NCBI GenBank assembly: GCA_944326465.1
Contig: CALVEB010000016.1
Location: 1-44,997 of the forward strand
Length of the DNA: 44,997 nt
Direction of reading: 5' to 3'
From: Candidatus Gastranaerophilales bacterium
GTDB taxonomy: Bacteria; Cyanobacteriota; Vampirovibrionia; Gastranaerophilales; Gastranaerophilaceae
The position numbers and the translations under genes are program-made. This document shows positions 19,007 through 28,175 of the stretch, in pieces. The notes below the pieces were generated by a model. The model saw only the letters and a list, made by a program, of their open reading frames with translations, made no database searches and had not been told where the DNA came from. Numbering within the stretch: position 1 is the first letter of the stretch; every line of letters starts with the position of its first letter.

Positions 19007-19010
19007 AAAA

Positions 19011-19038
19011 GACCCGCTTACAAAAGCGAGTCTTTTTT
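19011..19038. terminator. Bidirectional terminator
   Basis: GACCCGCT-TACAAA-AGCGAGTC (19011-19032; one C-A mismatch), with six A before and seven T after. It serves the 18647 gene on plus and the aminotransferase gene on minus. Confidence 0.85.
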
Positions 19039-19052
19039 ATAATTTTATTAAC

Positions 19053-20177
19053 TTACACAGCAGCCACTGTTTTTGATTTTTCAATGCATTCAATCAAAGT
19101 TTTAGCAACTGTTTGTTGTTCTTCTTTAGTCAATTCAGGGAACATCGGAAGAGAGATTACCATTTCTGTATTTTTTTCTGTCACAGGCAGGGAGCCTTTT
19201 CCAACACCTAAATATGCATGAACTTTTTGCAGATGCAAAGGTATTGGATAATAGAGCATTGCGCCTATACCGTTTTCCTGAAGCATTTTGTGAACAGCGT
19301 CGCGGTTTGGAACTTTAACAGTATACTGGTGATATACGCAGTAAGTATTATCTAATTCTTTTGGAGTTTGAACATCCGGACAATTTGCGAACAGTTCATT
19401 GTAGTAATAAGCGTGTTCGCGGCGTTTTTCGTTCCATTCTTTAATGTGAGGAAGTTTAACACGCAAAATAGCAGCCTGAACTTCATCAAGACGACTATTA
19501 ACACCTATTTCATCATGGTGGTAACGGATAGCGCCGCCGTGGTTTCTCAAAGCAACTACTCTGTCACGGAGTTTTTCATCGCTTGTCATAATCAAGCCGC
19601 CGTCGCCCATACCGCCGAGGTTTTTGGTAGGGTAGAAACTAAGACAGCCAAAGTCACCGAATGTACCTACCATTTTGCCTTTATAAAGAGCTCCTATTGC
19701 CTGACAGCAGTCCTCAATTACGTGTAAATTGTGACGTTTTGCAACATCCATAATTGTATCCATATCACAAGGCTGACCGTAGAGGTGAACAGGTATAATA
19801 GCTTTTGTACGAGGAGTAATTGCGGCTTCAAGTTTTGATGCATCAAGATTAAATGTATCGGCATCAATATCAACGAAAACAGGTTTTGCCCCTACAATTC
19901 CGATAGCTTCTGTTGTTGCTACAAATGTAAATGCAACGGTTACAACTTCGTCTCCTGCTCCAATATCCAGTGCTCTTAATGCAAGGTGGAGAGCATCTGT
20001 TCCTGAGTTAAGCCCGACTGTATATTTGCAGCCGATAAAGTCTGCAAGTTCTTGTTCAAGAGCTTTGGTATTTGGACCGAGGATATATGATCCTGAGCGT
20101 AAAACTTCGCATACTGCTTTTTCTACTTCTGCTCCGATTTGAGCATACTGGCGTTTTGAATCTAAAATAGGTATCAT
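19053..20177 (-). CDS. DegT/DnrJ/EryC1/StrS-family sugar aminotransferase
   Basis: 374 residues, typical length. The N-terminal VLRSGSYILGPNTKALEQEL, cofactor site GLNSGTDALHLALRAL, DCCQAIGALYKGKMVGTFGD and the PLP lysine in SFYPTKNLGGMGDGG (about residue 180) define the family. It is a PLP-dependent transaminase, usually acting on nucleotide-linked keto-sugars for O-antigen, capsule or glycan decoration, in the cytoplasm. Sub-specificity cannot be read from the sequence, and no sugar nucleotide genes are next to it. AAGGAG precedes the ATG. Confidence 0.93.
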   Translation of the reverse strand: MIPILDSKRQYAQIGAEVEKAVCEVLRSGSYILGPNTKALEQELADFIGCKYTVGLNSGTDALHLALRALDIGAGDEVVTVAFTFVATTEAIGIVGAKPVFVDIDADTFNLDASKLEAAITPRTKAIIPVHLYGQPCDMDTIMDVAKRHNLHVIEDCCQAIGALYKGKMVGTFGDFGCLSFYPTKNLGGMGDGGLIMTSDEKLRDRVVALRNHGGAIRYHHDEIGVNSRLDEVQAAILRVKLPHIKEWNEKRREHAYYYNELFANCPDVQTPKELDNTYCVYHQYTVKVPNRDAVHKMLQENGIGAMLYYPIPLHLQKVHAYLGVGKGSLPVTEKNTEMVISLPMFPELTKEEQQTVAKTLIECIEKSKTVAAV

Positions 20178-20271
20178 TTTTATCTCCTTCTTATACTACC
20201 CACATTAATAGTATATCACGTGTTTTTACAGCCTTTATAAAAGCTTAATAATATAAAAAGGAATTTAAGAT

Positions 20272-21285
20272 TTAAGCGCCAAAGTAGTTTTTCAGGCCAA
20301 TTGCGAGTTTTTTATTTTTACACAATTTTTTAAGTTTAGACATTGCGCGGTTTTCAATTTGTCTTATTCTTTCGCGGGAAACACCGTATTGCGTTCCGAT
20401 TTCATCGAGGGTTTTTTTAGCGCCTTCATTATCCAGACCGTAACGGAGTATCAGCACATCACGTTCTTTCTGGCTCAACTGGTTCAGAATTTTTCTTATG
20501 TCTTCAAACAAATTTTCCTGTGTAACTCTGTTTTCCGGAGCAATAGTATCTTCGTCTATAATAAAATCTGAAATTTTTGCAGCGGCATCTTCATCTGAAC
20601 TTGTAGGGGTGTCCATGCTTATTGTTGATTGCGCTGATTTTATTATAGAGTTCAACTTGTTAACAGAAACGCCTAATCTGTACGCAATTTCTTGTTTTGT
20701 CGGAGTATGCCCGAGTTCGGTTGTAAGATCAATTGTTGCGCGGCGGATTTTACTCAAAGACTCTATCATGTGAATAGGAAGTCTTATGATACGAGCCTTA
20801 TCAGCAATTGCGCGGGTTATTGATTGTTGAATCCACCATGTTGCATAAGTTGAGAATTTGTAGCCTTTTGTATAATCAAAGCGGCCAGCGGCTTTGATAA
20901 GTCCCATATTTCCTTCCTGTATTAAATCCAGAAACGAAAGACCGCGGCCGATATATTTCTTTGCAATACTAACGACAAGTCTCAAATTTGCATTTACCAG
21001 TAAATCTTTAGCAAATGAGTCATTATCATGATGAATTTTTTTAGCGATTTCAAGTTCTTGTTCGCTTGACAAAAGCGGGATTTTCCCAATTTGCTGAAGG
21101 TATATTTTTACGCTGTCATCGGCACTTACAGAAGATAAATTTTCTTGTATTTTCGGATCTTCTACAGAATGAAGAACATCTTCACCATCACCTTCTTCGG
21201 CGTTCAGTTGAAGTTCATGGAAGTCAACATTCTCATCTGATATTTCTTCTGAAAGCAGACCGTATTTTTCTATATCTTTCTTCAT
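20272..21285 (-). CDS. sigA: Primary-type sigma-70 factor (SigA/RpoD family)
   Basis: 337 residues. An acidic N-terminal stretch, then region 1.2 (DDSVKIYLQQIGKIPLLSSE, about 58), region 2 (NLRLVVSIAKKYIGRGLSFL, DLIQEGNMGLIKA, GYKFSTYATWWIQQSITRAI), region 3 and region 4 (YGVSRERIRQIENRAMSKLK). Region 2.4 and 4.2 residues are those that read TATAAT and TTGACA, matching the promoters seen here. It directs RNA polymerase. Short for a primary factor (no long region 1.1), as in cyanobacterial-type SigA; a group 2 factor is possible. Confidence 0.9.
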   Translation of the reverse strand: MKKDIEKYGLLSEEISDENVDFHELQLNAEEGDGEDVLHSVEDPKIQENLSSVSADDSVKIYLQQIGKIPLLSSEQELEIAKKIHHDNDSFAKDLLVNANLRLVVSIAKKYIGRGLSFLDLIQEGNMGLIKAAGRFDYTKGYKFSTYATWWIQQSITRAIADKARIIRLPIHMIESLSKIRRATIDLTTELGHTPTKQEIAYRLGVSVNKLNSIIKSAQSTISMDTPTSSDEDAAAKISDFIIDEDTIAPENRVTQENLFEDIRKILNQLSQKERDVLILRYGLDNEGAKKTLDEIGTQYGVSRERIRQIENRAMSKLKKLCKNKKLAIGLKNYFGA

Positions 21286-21335
21286 AAATATACTCTCCTG
21301 ACAATTATATTATCGTATTTGAAAAAATTTTGCAA

Positions 21336-22076
21336 TTATTTACTCTGCTTTATTTTTTGTCGCACCGATTCAAATATAATCGGGCTGAGTGCGTTTGATA
21401 CATTGAGTGAATTAAAATTGTTCATCATTGGAATTTTAACTACAAAATCAGAAATTTTCAATAATGATTTTGATACACCGGCATGTTCTGCGCCCATTAT
21501 TATGGCAAAGTTCATATCGCAATAATTTATATCAAAATAATTATCTTTTGCACTTGCGTCTGTGGCAATTATCCACCAGTCGCTATTTTTTAATTTTTGT
21601 ATTGAGTTAACAAGGCTATTTACTTTTATAATCGGGATATGGTTAATTGCGCCTGCACTTGTTTTTTCTACGACTGAATTAACCTGAACATTACGTCTTG
21701 AAGGTATCATTATAGCTGTAACTCCTGCGCAGACGCATGTTCTGATAATTGCGCCGAGGTTATGCGGATCCTCTACACCGTCCAATATAACAAGTGATGC
21801 GTTTTCATGCTTTTCTGCCAGAAAATCATCAAGATCCGTGTATTTTACAGGAGAAATTTGGGCAATGACACCTTGATGATTGTATTGCGCATAGGGTTGA
21901 AATTTCTCTTTTGCGACAAACTGAAAAACAATACCTTTAGCGCCTGCCAATTCTTTTATTTTATTAAGTTTAGCATCGGAATGAAGATTTTTTGATATGA
22001 GGATTTTGTTTATTTCTCTATTACCGGTTGTAAGGGCTTCCAGTACTGAATTTTTACCAAAAATCATATCATCCAT
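21336..22076 (-). CDS. rlmB: SpoU/TrmH-family 23S rRNA 2'-O-methyltransferase
   Basis: 246 residues. An N-terminal substrate-binding domain (MIFGKNSVLEALTTGNREIN), then the SPOUT knot with its three motifs: DPHNLGAIIRTC, ATDASAKDNYFD...IIMGAEHAGVSKSLL and VKIPMMNNFNSLNVSNALSP. Members named RlmB methylate G2251 of 23S rRNA (E. coli numbering); close relatives act on tRNA, so the target is inferred. Its ATG overlaps the nadA stop by one base (TAATG), so the two are coupled. Confidence 0.9.
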   Translation of the reverse strand: MDDMIFGKNSVLEALTTGNREINKILISKNLHSDAKLNKIKELAGAKGIVFQFVAKEKFQPYAQYNHQGVIAQISPVKYTDLDDFLAEKHENASLVILDGVEDPHNLGAIIRTCVCAGVTAIMIPSRRNVQVNSVVEKTSAGAINHIPIIKVNSLVNSIQKLKNSDWWIIATDASAKDNYFDINYCDMNFAIIMGAEHAGVSKSLLKISDFVVKIPMMNNFNSLNVSNALSPIIFESVRQKIKQSK

Positions 22077-22984
22077 TATTTTGATACCTCAAGCATTCTG
22101 TTAATACAGTTGAGTGCTTTGCCTGCAATATCACGATCAACATCAATCTCGTGTTCTTCTTTTTCAAGCGAGTTAAGAATGTCTGAGAGCGTATGCCATT
22201 TCATATTCTGACAAACAATATTATCCTTGATAAGAATGAATTCCTTATCCGGATAATCGCGTTGGAGCCTGTCAACAACACCTTTTTCTGTGGCTATAAT
22301 ATATTTTTTATCAGGGTGTTCTGTTGTATATTTCATAATACCTGTTGTACTGCCGACATAATCAGCGAGTTTGGTAACAGACTGGTGGCATTCCGGATGC
22401 GCAAGAATTTTTACATCCGGATATTTTTTACGCGCATCAAGAATATCTTGTTCACGTATTCTCAGATGTGTCGGGCAAAATCCCGGATATGTAATTACTT
22501 CTACATTTCCTAATTGTTCTTCTACCCATTTACCAAGATAGGTGTCAGGCAAAAACAGCACTTTTTCTGCATTAAGACTTTTTACTATTTTTAATGCATT
22601 AGAGCTTGTACAGCAAATATCACATTCAGATTTAACTTCTGCCGTGGAATTTATATAACACACTGTCGGGATGTCCGGATTTTTAGCTTTAAATTCCCGT
22701 AACTGTGCAAGATTTATCATATCCGCCATAAGACATCCTGATTCTAATCGGGGCAGCAGAACTTTTTTATCAGGACAGAGTATTTTTGCGGTCTGAGCCA
22801 TAAAATACACGCCTGCAAACAAAATAATTTCAGCATCTGTTCTCGCTGCCATCTGGCTAAGGTACAATGAATCGCCAACATAGTCAGCAACTTCGTCTAT
22901 CTCGGCATTCTGGTAGCAGTGCGCCAGTATTACTGCCTTCTTCTCTTCTTTTAATTCCTTGATTTTTTCTATAATTTCTTTCAC
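22076..22984 (-). CDS. nadA: Quinolinate synthase A
   Basis: 302 residues, the short form without an N-terminal extension. Start GTG with AGGAGA about 12 nt upstream. Cysteines 84 (ESGCLMAD), 170 (PGFCPTH) and 258 (IVCQNMKWH) have the spacing of the three [4Fe-4S] ligands of NadA. Substrate motifs AHCYQNAEIDEVADYVGDSL and AHPECH are present. It condenses iminoaspartate with dihydroxyacetone phosphate to quinolinate for NAD synthesis. nadB and nadC are not in the window; it heads a pair with rlmB. Confidence 0.96.
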   Translation of the reverse strand: MKEIIEKIKELKEEKKAVILAHCYQNAEIDEVADYVGDSLYLSQMAARTDAEIILFAGVYFMAQTAKILCPDKKVLLPRLESGCLMADMINLAQLREFKAKNPDIPTVCYINSTAEVKSECDICCTSSNALKIVKSLNAEKVLFLPDTYLGKWVEEQLGNVEVITYPGFCPTHLRIREQDILDARKKYPDVKILAHPECHQSVTKLADYVGSTTGIMKYTTEHPDKKYIIATEKGVVDRLQRDYPDKEFILIKDNIVCQNMKWHTLSDILNSLEKEEHEIDVDRDIAGKALNCINRMLEVSK

Positions 22985-23098
22985 TTTTGGGGATTTTCTC
23001 CTACGTTTGGTGTAAATTTATGTTAAAATTGTTTTATTTTCAAAATATATTGTATAATAAAAAAAGAAATATTGAGTAAGTAAAATAAGAAAATTTTT

Positions 23099-24853
23099 AT
23101 GAATATTAATATAAACGAAATTTTGTTTCAACTTGGAATAGGCAGCAAAGAGACTGTCTATATGTCAGTTTCGCCAAGCGTAGGGCTGGAAGTCATCAAA
23201 GTAGACACAAGCTCCAAAATGATCACGGCCTATGCAAACAGAAAACTTGAATATAACGAATCTTTACGTGAAATCGCGGATTATGAAGAATTTAAAGCCG
23301 CTGTAAAAGATTTGTTTGAAGAACTTCATATAAGTTTGCATTGTAATATAATTTTGAATTTACCTATGGTACTCTTTGGTACAAAAGAAGTACCGCTTAT
23401 CCTAGGCGACGATGCTATTAATGAAGTTTTGATATCAGAAGTCGAGCAGACATATACATTCAAGCGTCATGATCCGCTTGTGGTATGGCTGGACGCAAAC
23501 AGTAAACCGGCAGGGGAAACAAGAAAAGTTTTTTACTCTGCTTTACAAAAAGATGTTGTTGATAACATAAAAACATCTCTCGCTGAAATCGGTGCGACTC
23601 TTGTTGGAGTAAAAACATCTTTGTCTTCTGAAATTAACGCTTTATATTTTTCAGGACTCGCCGAAGATCAGATGCAGGAAAATTCAACCTGGAATCTACT
23701 GTTTGTCAGTGCTAACGGGTATTCTATCTGCTCTATGCAAGGGTCTAAAATCGTTGATTACTACGAAGAACCGCTTGCACTCAAATCTTTTGAAAGTGAT
23801 GAATTATATAACGCTATTACATCATCAATTCAGTTAGCTCTTATGAACTATCCGGCTGAATTCAATTACATAGTATCAAATACAGATCTGGTCAGCGCAC
23901 AAATTTTATCATCAAGAATATCAGGAACCGGCGGTACTGTCGGATTTCTGGAAAATAATATTTACAGAAAAGATGAATTTATTTCAACAAGTCTTGAAAT
24001 ACTTCCGGATCTGGCGGCAAATATAACTCTTGAAGCTCTGGGAGTTGCGGTTTCACTAATGCCTAATCTGCCGATGCAGATGAATTTCATGGATAGTTAT
24101 TCCGGCGCGGGCGTTGTTGATGATGACTCTCCCGTCGTTATCCGTGTAGGAGAAAAAGAATTTGAAATAACACCGCAGGCCGCATTAAAAATCGTTACTG
24201 TCGTGCTCGCTATTCTAATTATACCGATTCTGGCACTGAATATTCTGCTGCCGCTCGGTAAAAATAATATTCAAAAGAAACTCGATACTCTCACAGAACA
24301 GGCCAAAACTCTTGAAGACGAAGTTAAAAAATATTCCGATGAAGAAGCACAACTTGATTCCTTCAATGTAAAACGCGAAATTCAAGACACTCTTAAATAT
24401 AACAAAATAAAATTAATGACATACAGTGCATTAGGAGAAGCTGTCCCGAAAGGCTTGTGGGTAACTTATTTCTTTACCCAGAAAGACGGAAAAATTGACA
24501 TAAAAGGCGCCTCTACCAATGTTGAAGATGTATATGTATTCTATAAAAATCTGAAAGATTATTTGATAAATGCTAAATTGAGACTTTACCGTCTTGAAAT
24601 GGCAACCCAAAATATTGAAGATGCCGTTGAAAATTCTCAACAAACATACATATTTGAAATTACCAATATGTCAGAAGCAGAACTTCAGGCGCTTTCCGCA
24701 AGTGAACAGCAAGGAGCAACTGCTCAAACAACAGCAGCGCAAAGCGCTCAGGATAAGGCTAAGTCAAATCAGCCGACAAATCCTCAGCCGCGCAAAAATG
24801 AAAACAATAAAAATGATGCCGAAGTACCTAAAACTTTACCTGTAGGATTATAA
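23099..24853 (+). CDS. Type IV pilus PilM-PilN fusion protein
   Basis: 584 residues. Residues 1-350 have the layout of PilM, the actin-like cytoplasmic platform protein, though ATP motifs are weak. A membrane helix at about 366-390 (LKIVTVVLAILIIPILALNI) is followed by a coiled coil (QKKLDTLTEQAKTLEDEVKK) and a ferredoxin-like PilN domain (YSALGEAVPKGLWVTYFFTQ; IDIKGASTNVEDVYVFYKNL). A low-complexity Gln/Ala/Asn tail ends it. In most species PilM and PilN are separate proteins joined through the PilN N-terminal tail; here they seem one chain. pilO follows after 16 bases. It would align the inner-membrane pilus machine that may export the prepilins here. Confidence 0.75.
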   Translation: MNININEILFQLGIGSKETVYMSVSPSVGLEVIKVDTSSKMITAYANRKLEYNESLREIADYEEFKAAVKDLFEELHISLHCNIILNLPMVLFGTKEVPLILGDDAINEVLISEVEQTYTFKRHDPLVVWLDANSKPAGETRKVFYSALQKDVVDNIKTSLAEIGATLVGVKTSLSSEINALYFSGLAEDQMQENSTWNLLFVSANGYSICSMQGSKIVDYYEEPLALKSFESDELYNAITSSIQLALMNYPAEFNYIVSNTDLVSAQILSSRISGTGGTVGFLENNIYRKDEFISTSLEILPDLAANITLEALGVAVSLMPNLPMQMNFMDSYSGAGVVDDDSPVVIRVGEKEFEITPQAALKIVTVVLAILIIPILALNILLPLGKNNIQKKLDTLTEQAKTLEDEVKKYSDEEAQLDSFNVKREIQDTLKYNKIKLMTYSALGEAVPKGLWVTYFFTQKDGKIDIKGASTNVEDVYVFYKNLKDYLINAKLRLYRLEMATQNIEDAVENSQQTYIFEITNMSEAELQALSASEQQGATAQTTAAQSAQDKAKSNQPTNPQPRKNENNKNDAEVPKTLPVGL

Positions 24854-24869
24854 GATAAGGAACTACTAA

Positions 24870-25550
24870 ATGGATAAAGAAACGATTATTCTATATGCAA
24901 AAAAATTAAGATTGCCGATACTTGTATTAATAATGGGTATTATAGCTTGTGCAATGCTTATTAATTTGCTTGTTCCTAAGGTAAAAGATTTTGTAGAAGT
25001 AAATAAAAATGTGGCTGAAAAAAATAAATCTATTGCCACCAACACCAAAAAACTTGAAGAACTTAAAACAAAAATGAAACAAAAAGTTGACAAACAGTCC
25101 GATTCCGTAAAAGAATTTTATAAACCGATAGAATCAGGACTTGACGCTGAAGCTGTTATGGCAGAAGCTTTTGGCGATATCTTACAGTTAATAAGAACAA
25201 ACTCTATTAAGACCCGTGCGGTTAAATATGATTACAATCCGTCAGATGACAATTTTGTCAAAAACGCGTCTGCAAAATATAATGTATGTATTCTGAGCCT
25301 TGAAATGATTGCTGATTACAAACATTTTCAGGCTTTCTTGAGAGATTTATATAAACATGAACATTTTCTGGAAATTTCTAATATAGAAATCGTTCCTTAC
25401 GAAAAAGATAAAAAGATTTTGCTTATAAAATCTCAGATAAAATTATACTCACAAAAATCCGAAGGAGATACAACATCTGAGCAGCCTGCAGCAGCATCTT
25501 CAACCCCGAACGGAGAAATGGCTCCGGCAATTCAACCGTCTGAGAAATAA
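24870..25550 (+). CDS. pilO: PilO-like type IV pilus alignment protein
   Basis: 226 residues, AAGGA 8 nt before the ATG. A short cytoplasmic start, one membrane helix (LRLPILVLIMGIIACAMLIN, residues 13-33), a coiled coil (VAEKNKSIATNTKKLEELKT) and a ferredoxin-like periplasmic domain (about 100-200) ending LFLIK..IKLYS-type strands. A disordered Ser/Pro/Ala tail follows. PilO pairs with PilN in the inner membrane and links the motor complex to the secretin. Position directly after the PilM-PilN fusion supports the call; pilP, pilQ and motor ATPases are not in the window. Confidence 0.78.
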   Translation: MDKETIILYAKKLRLPILVLIMGIIACAMLINLLVPKVKDFVEVNKNVAEKNKSIATNTKKLEELKTKMKQKVDKQSDSVKEFYKPIESGLDAEAVMAEAFGDILQLIRTNSIKTRAVKYDYNPSDDNFVKNASAKYNVCILSLEMIADYKHFQAFLRDLYKHEHFLEISNIEIVPYEKDKKILLIKSQIKLYSQKSEGDTTSEQPAAASSTPNGEMAPAIQPSEK

Positions 25551-25551
25551 A

Positions 25552-26412
25552 CTATTCAAATAGTTTATAGTTTATACCGAAAAATTGTTTTTTGTTTTCA
25601 ATACATACAGCGCAGAAATTTGTTTCAAGCGCTGTTTTGTCAGCAAAATCCTTGAAAGTACTGCCGCAGCGGCCGCGATGATCATTTGCCAGAAACGGAC
25701 AGGTGTAAATACCTTTTGCCGTAAGAATTCTGCCATTTTCGCAATCTAAACTATCCCACTTAATATCATCGCTCAATTCCTGCGGGGATGATTTCTTGTC
25801 ATAATATTTATTAATACTTATATTTGCCTCATCTGCCTGAAAATTTAGTTTTGCGCACAGTTTCAAAAACTCCTCACGTAAAATTCTTTCATCTTCTTTG
25901 TAATAATTAGTCACGCATAAAATCGGATTAAACCCGTATTTTACAAGACTTTTTATGGCATGCAGAACCTGTCTGTAGGAGCCGCGCCCGCGTATATCAT
26001 CACTTTTTACTTCATTATAATGGTCAATACTTAGTTTAAATATTATCTCATAATCACTTTCATCTTCAACGCGTTTCAAAAAACGGGCTTTCTTCTCATT
26101 TATAAATGTTCCGTTTGTAAAAATACACACGTTAGAACGCTTAAGACACATACGCAAAATTGTATTGAAATCCGGATGCGTCATAGGTTCTGCTCCGGTT
26201 AAATAGATGCACTGAATATTACTTTGCATAGTATCATCTAAAGCTTCTTTTATTGTGTCTACAGGAATAAAATCCTTTACTGTCTTACTCAGAGGGAAAT
26301 CAATATAGCAATGCTTGCATCTCTGGTTACAATTTTTTGCTGTCAATTCAATAAAAAGATTGTTTAATTCTTTTAATTCTGCTACAGGTGATTGATAAAT
26401 AATACTCTTCAT
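25552..26412 (-). CDS. Radical SAM protein with C-terminal extra Fe-S cysteines
   Basis: 286 residues. CNQRCKHCY (Cys28, 32, 35) is the CxxxCxxC cluster that cleaves S-adenosylmethionine; YLTGAEPMTHPDF and CIFTNGTFIN are the next conserved strands. After the barrel, cysteines in DCENGRILTAKGIYTCPFLA, GRCGS and NFCAVC suggest a shortened SPASM-like auxiliary cluster. Such enzymes modify peptides, proteins or cofactors. No precursor peptide or partner enzyme is evident nearby, so the substrate is unknown. It converges on pilO with one base between stops. Confidence 0.85.
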   Translation of the reverse strand: MKSIIYQSPVAELKELNNLFIELTAKNCNQRCKHCYIDFPLSKTVKDFIPVDTIKEALDDTMQSNIQCIYLTGAEPMTHPDFNTILRMCLKRSNVCIFTNGTFINEKKARFLKRVEDESDYEIIFKLSIDHYNEVKSDDIRGRGSYRQVLHAIKSLVKYGFNPILCVTNYYKEDERILREEFLKLCAKLNFQADEANISINKYYDKKSSPQELSDDIKWDSLDCENGRILTAKGIYTCPFLANDHRGRCGSTFKDFADKTALETNFCAVCIENKKQFFGINYKLFE

Positions 26413-26500
26413 TTTATACGCTCCACAATATATCTAATTTCATATCTATTGTAGAAACGAAAAAAAATAATAAAATCCGCCGGTATGGTAATTAAAAAAG

Positions 26501-26815
26501 TTAACCGCTAAACCGGTCAGGCAATTTATCATTCAGCCGCTTGCTTAATATAAAATGTTCATAACTCAGTGCATAATTATAAAGGGCATTTACTAATACT
26601 CTGCCGCTGTCTGATTTTCCTACAATAAAAAAGTCGCCGGCTTTATTTTCAGCAAGCATAATCTCACGGTGAACAATTTTATCAACGTGATTTTTTGGAT
26701 TTTTATTGATAACATGTTTAATCCACCTGCAAAGCAGCCCGGTCGCTGTTATTTTGCTGGTTAATATATCATTTTTATGTCGTTGTACGTATACTGAAAA
26801 TGCTTTTAAAATCAT
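26501..26815 (-). CDS. Hypothetical protein downstream of comF
   Basis: 104 residues, basic, helical, with an internal IVGKSDSGRVLVNALYNYAL segment. Its ATG follows the comF stop directly (TAAATG), so it is translated with comF. No membrane segment, signal peptide or motif recognised. A role linked to DNA uptake is possible only through the operon link. Confidence 0.6.
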   Translation of the reverse strand: MILKAFSVYVQRHKNDILTSKITATGLLCRWIKHVINKNPKNHVDKIVHREIMLAENKAGDFFIVGKSDSGRVLVNALYNYALSYEHFILSKRLNDKLPDRFSG

Positions 26816-27463
26816 TTATTCACCAAACGGGGTTGTAGCGGCTAAACATATAATATCCTCAATACCGGATTTTTTCAATTCTCTTATCATCTGTTCAAAA
26901 GTAGTTCCTGTTGTACAGATATCATCAATCAGAAGAACTGTTTTGCCTCTGTAATTTTGAGCATTAACTTCAAAAGCGTTTTCAAGATTTTTTATGCGCT
27001 CCGGCCGTTTCAGATTGTATTGAGGCTTTGTATTTTTTATTCTTTTAATAAGTTCTGTGTTCAGCGTATAGCCTGTAAGTTTACAAAACTCATCTCCAAC
27101 AAGATTCATGTGATTATATCTACGCTGTTTTTCTCTTTTTGGGAATATCGGTACAGGAACGACCTCAAACTCTCTATCTGCTGTAACATGTGACCAGTAA
27201 TCATACATGAATTTAGCGAGAAAATATGCTAAATCCCTTTGATTATGATATTTGAGCCCGCGGATAAGTTTTTGAAGATTTTTAGAATAAATACCTGCAC
27301 AATAAACCTTTTTGCCTTCTACAATTCTTTGCGGCGTTAGTGCAAGATGCTCTAATTCCTCATAGCAGCGCGAACACATTTTTACTGATTCTCTTGAACT
27401 GCGGCAAAAATAGCATTTCTTTTTATAAATCCAGTCTAGTAACGATACCCAAAAATCTTTCAT
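26816..27463 (-). CDS. comF: ComF family phosphoribosyltransferase-like competence protein
   Basis: 215 residues. An N-terminal zinc finger (CYFCRSSRESVKMCSRC, residues 18-34) and a PRTase fold with the PRPP motif TVLLIDDICTTGTTFEQMIR (about 173-192); RYNHMNLVGDEF and IKNTKPQYNLKRPERIKNL are the usual ComF blocks. ComF acts in the cytoplasm during uptake of single-stranded DNA in naturally competent bacteria. Together with type IV pilus genes nearby it hints at competence, though other com genes are absent here. Confidence 0.93.
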   Translation of the reverse strand: MKDFWVSLLDWIYKKKCYFCRSSRESVKMCSRCYEELEHLALTPQRIVEGKKVYCAGIYSKNLQKLIRGLKYHNQRDLAYFLAKFMYDYWSHVTADREFEVVPVPIFPKREKQRRYNHMNLVGDEFCKLTGYTLNTELIKRIKNTKPQYNLKRPERIKNLENAFEVNAQNYRGKTVLLIDDICTTGTTFEQMIRELKKSGIEDIICLAATTPFGE

Positions 27464-27533
27464 AAATATATTTTAACACAGAGAGAAAATATAAACTTTT
27501 ATATTTATTAATATTTCTTTACAAACTCCATCG

Positions 27534-27582
27534 AAAAAAGGCAATTTTCGGGCATATATATACTTTATATAAGTAAGAGTAT
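27534..27582 (+). promoter_or_regulatory. Shared upstream module, copy B
   Basis: AAAAAAGGCAATTTT (27534-27548), TATATACTTTATATA (27557-27571) and AAGAGTAT (27575-27582), with spacing identical to copy A at 18582-18630. The start codon follows 20 bases later. Confidence 0.6.
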
Positions 27583-27601
27583 TAAGAGAAAAGGGATTGC
27601 T

Positions 27602-28057
27602 ATGAATTTAAGTGAAATAAATGCAAAAATTCAGTACGAAAAAGACCCGAATTTGCAGAAAAGATTTGGATCATTTGAAAAATATTTTGAGTTTCAACAA
27701 CTACAGTTGAAACGTGAATCAGCTTGGACTTATGGTAAAAACCTTTCAGACAGTATCAGAGAAGGCGTAAAAGACTGGGTTACAGGCAAAGCAAAAGATA
27801 AAGCGAATGCAGAAGCCAGATATGAAGCTGCAATGCAGGCTGCCAGCGCAATGAATAAAAATTATGATGCAGCGCTTGCTGAACTTCAAACAAAATACAA
27901 CACATTTGGTGACGATACAAGCAAATATTCTGACGAACTTACTGCATATACAGATTTAAAATCAGCAAAATTTGATACTGATTTAGAAGTTAAACTTGCA
28001 AGAACACACTTCAACGATGCAAATGAATTCTACGGCCGCGTATCTTATATGGTATAA
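27602..28057 (+). CDS. Orphan helical hypothetical protein (151 aa)
   Basis: 151 residues, with GAAAAGGG about 6 nt before the ATG. Almost entirely helical and charged, Ala- and Lys-rich (KDKANAEARYEAAMQAASAM; NYDAALAELQTKYNTF), without cysteine, signal peptide or membrane segment; probably a coiled-coil soluble or exported protein. No family recognised. The promoter region matches that of the unrelated 119-aa gene at 18647, so both may be expressed together. Between divergent comF and rpsO. Confidence 0.75.
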   Translation: MNLSEINAKIQYEKDPNLQKRFGSFEKYFEFQQLQLKRESAWTYGKNLSDSIREGVKDWVTGKAKDKANAEARYEAAMQAASAMNKNYDAALAELQTKYNTFGDDTSKYSDELTAYTDLKSAKFDTDLEVKLARTHFNDANEFYGRVSYMV

Positions 28058-28131
28058 TGATTAATTTCTCGTAACATATATCATAGAATGGTGTTGATTT
28101 TTTTTCTTGATATATTATCATTTCCTTTGTA

Positions 28132-28155
28132 GAGTGCTTACGCCAATAATCACTC
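28132..28155 (+). promoter_or_regulatory. rpsO leader hairpin
   Basis: GAGTG (28132-28136) pairs with CACTC (28151-28155), 20 nt before the rpsO start. A TTGATT...TATCAT promoter-like pair lies just upstream (about 28094-28121). S15 represses its own mRNA through leader structures in several bacteria; this small stem is a candidate. Confidence 0.4.
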
Positions 28156-28175
28156 AACAGAAAAGGAAAAATAAT

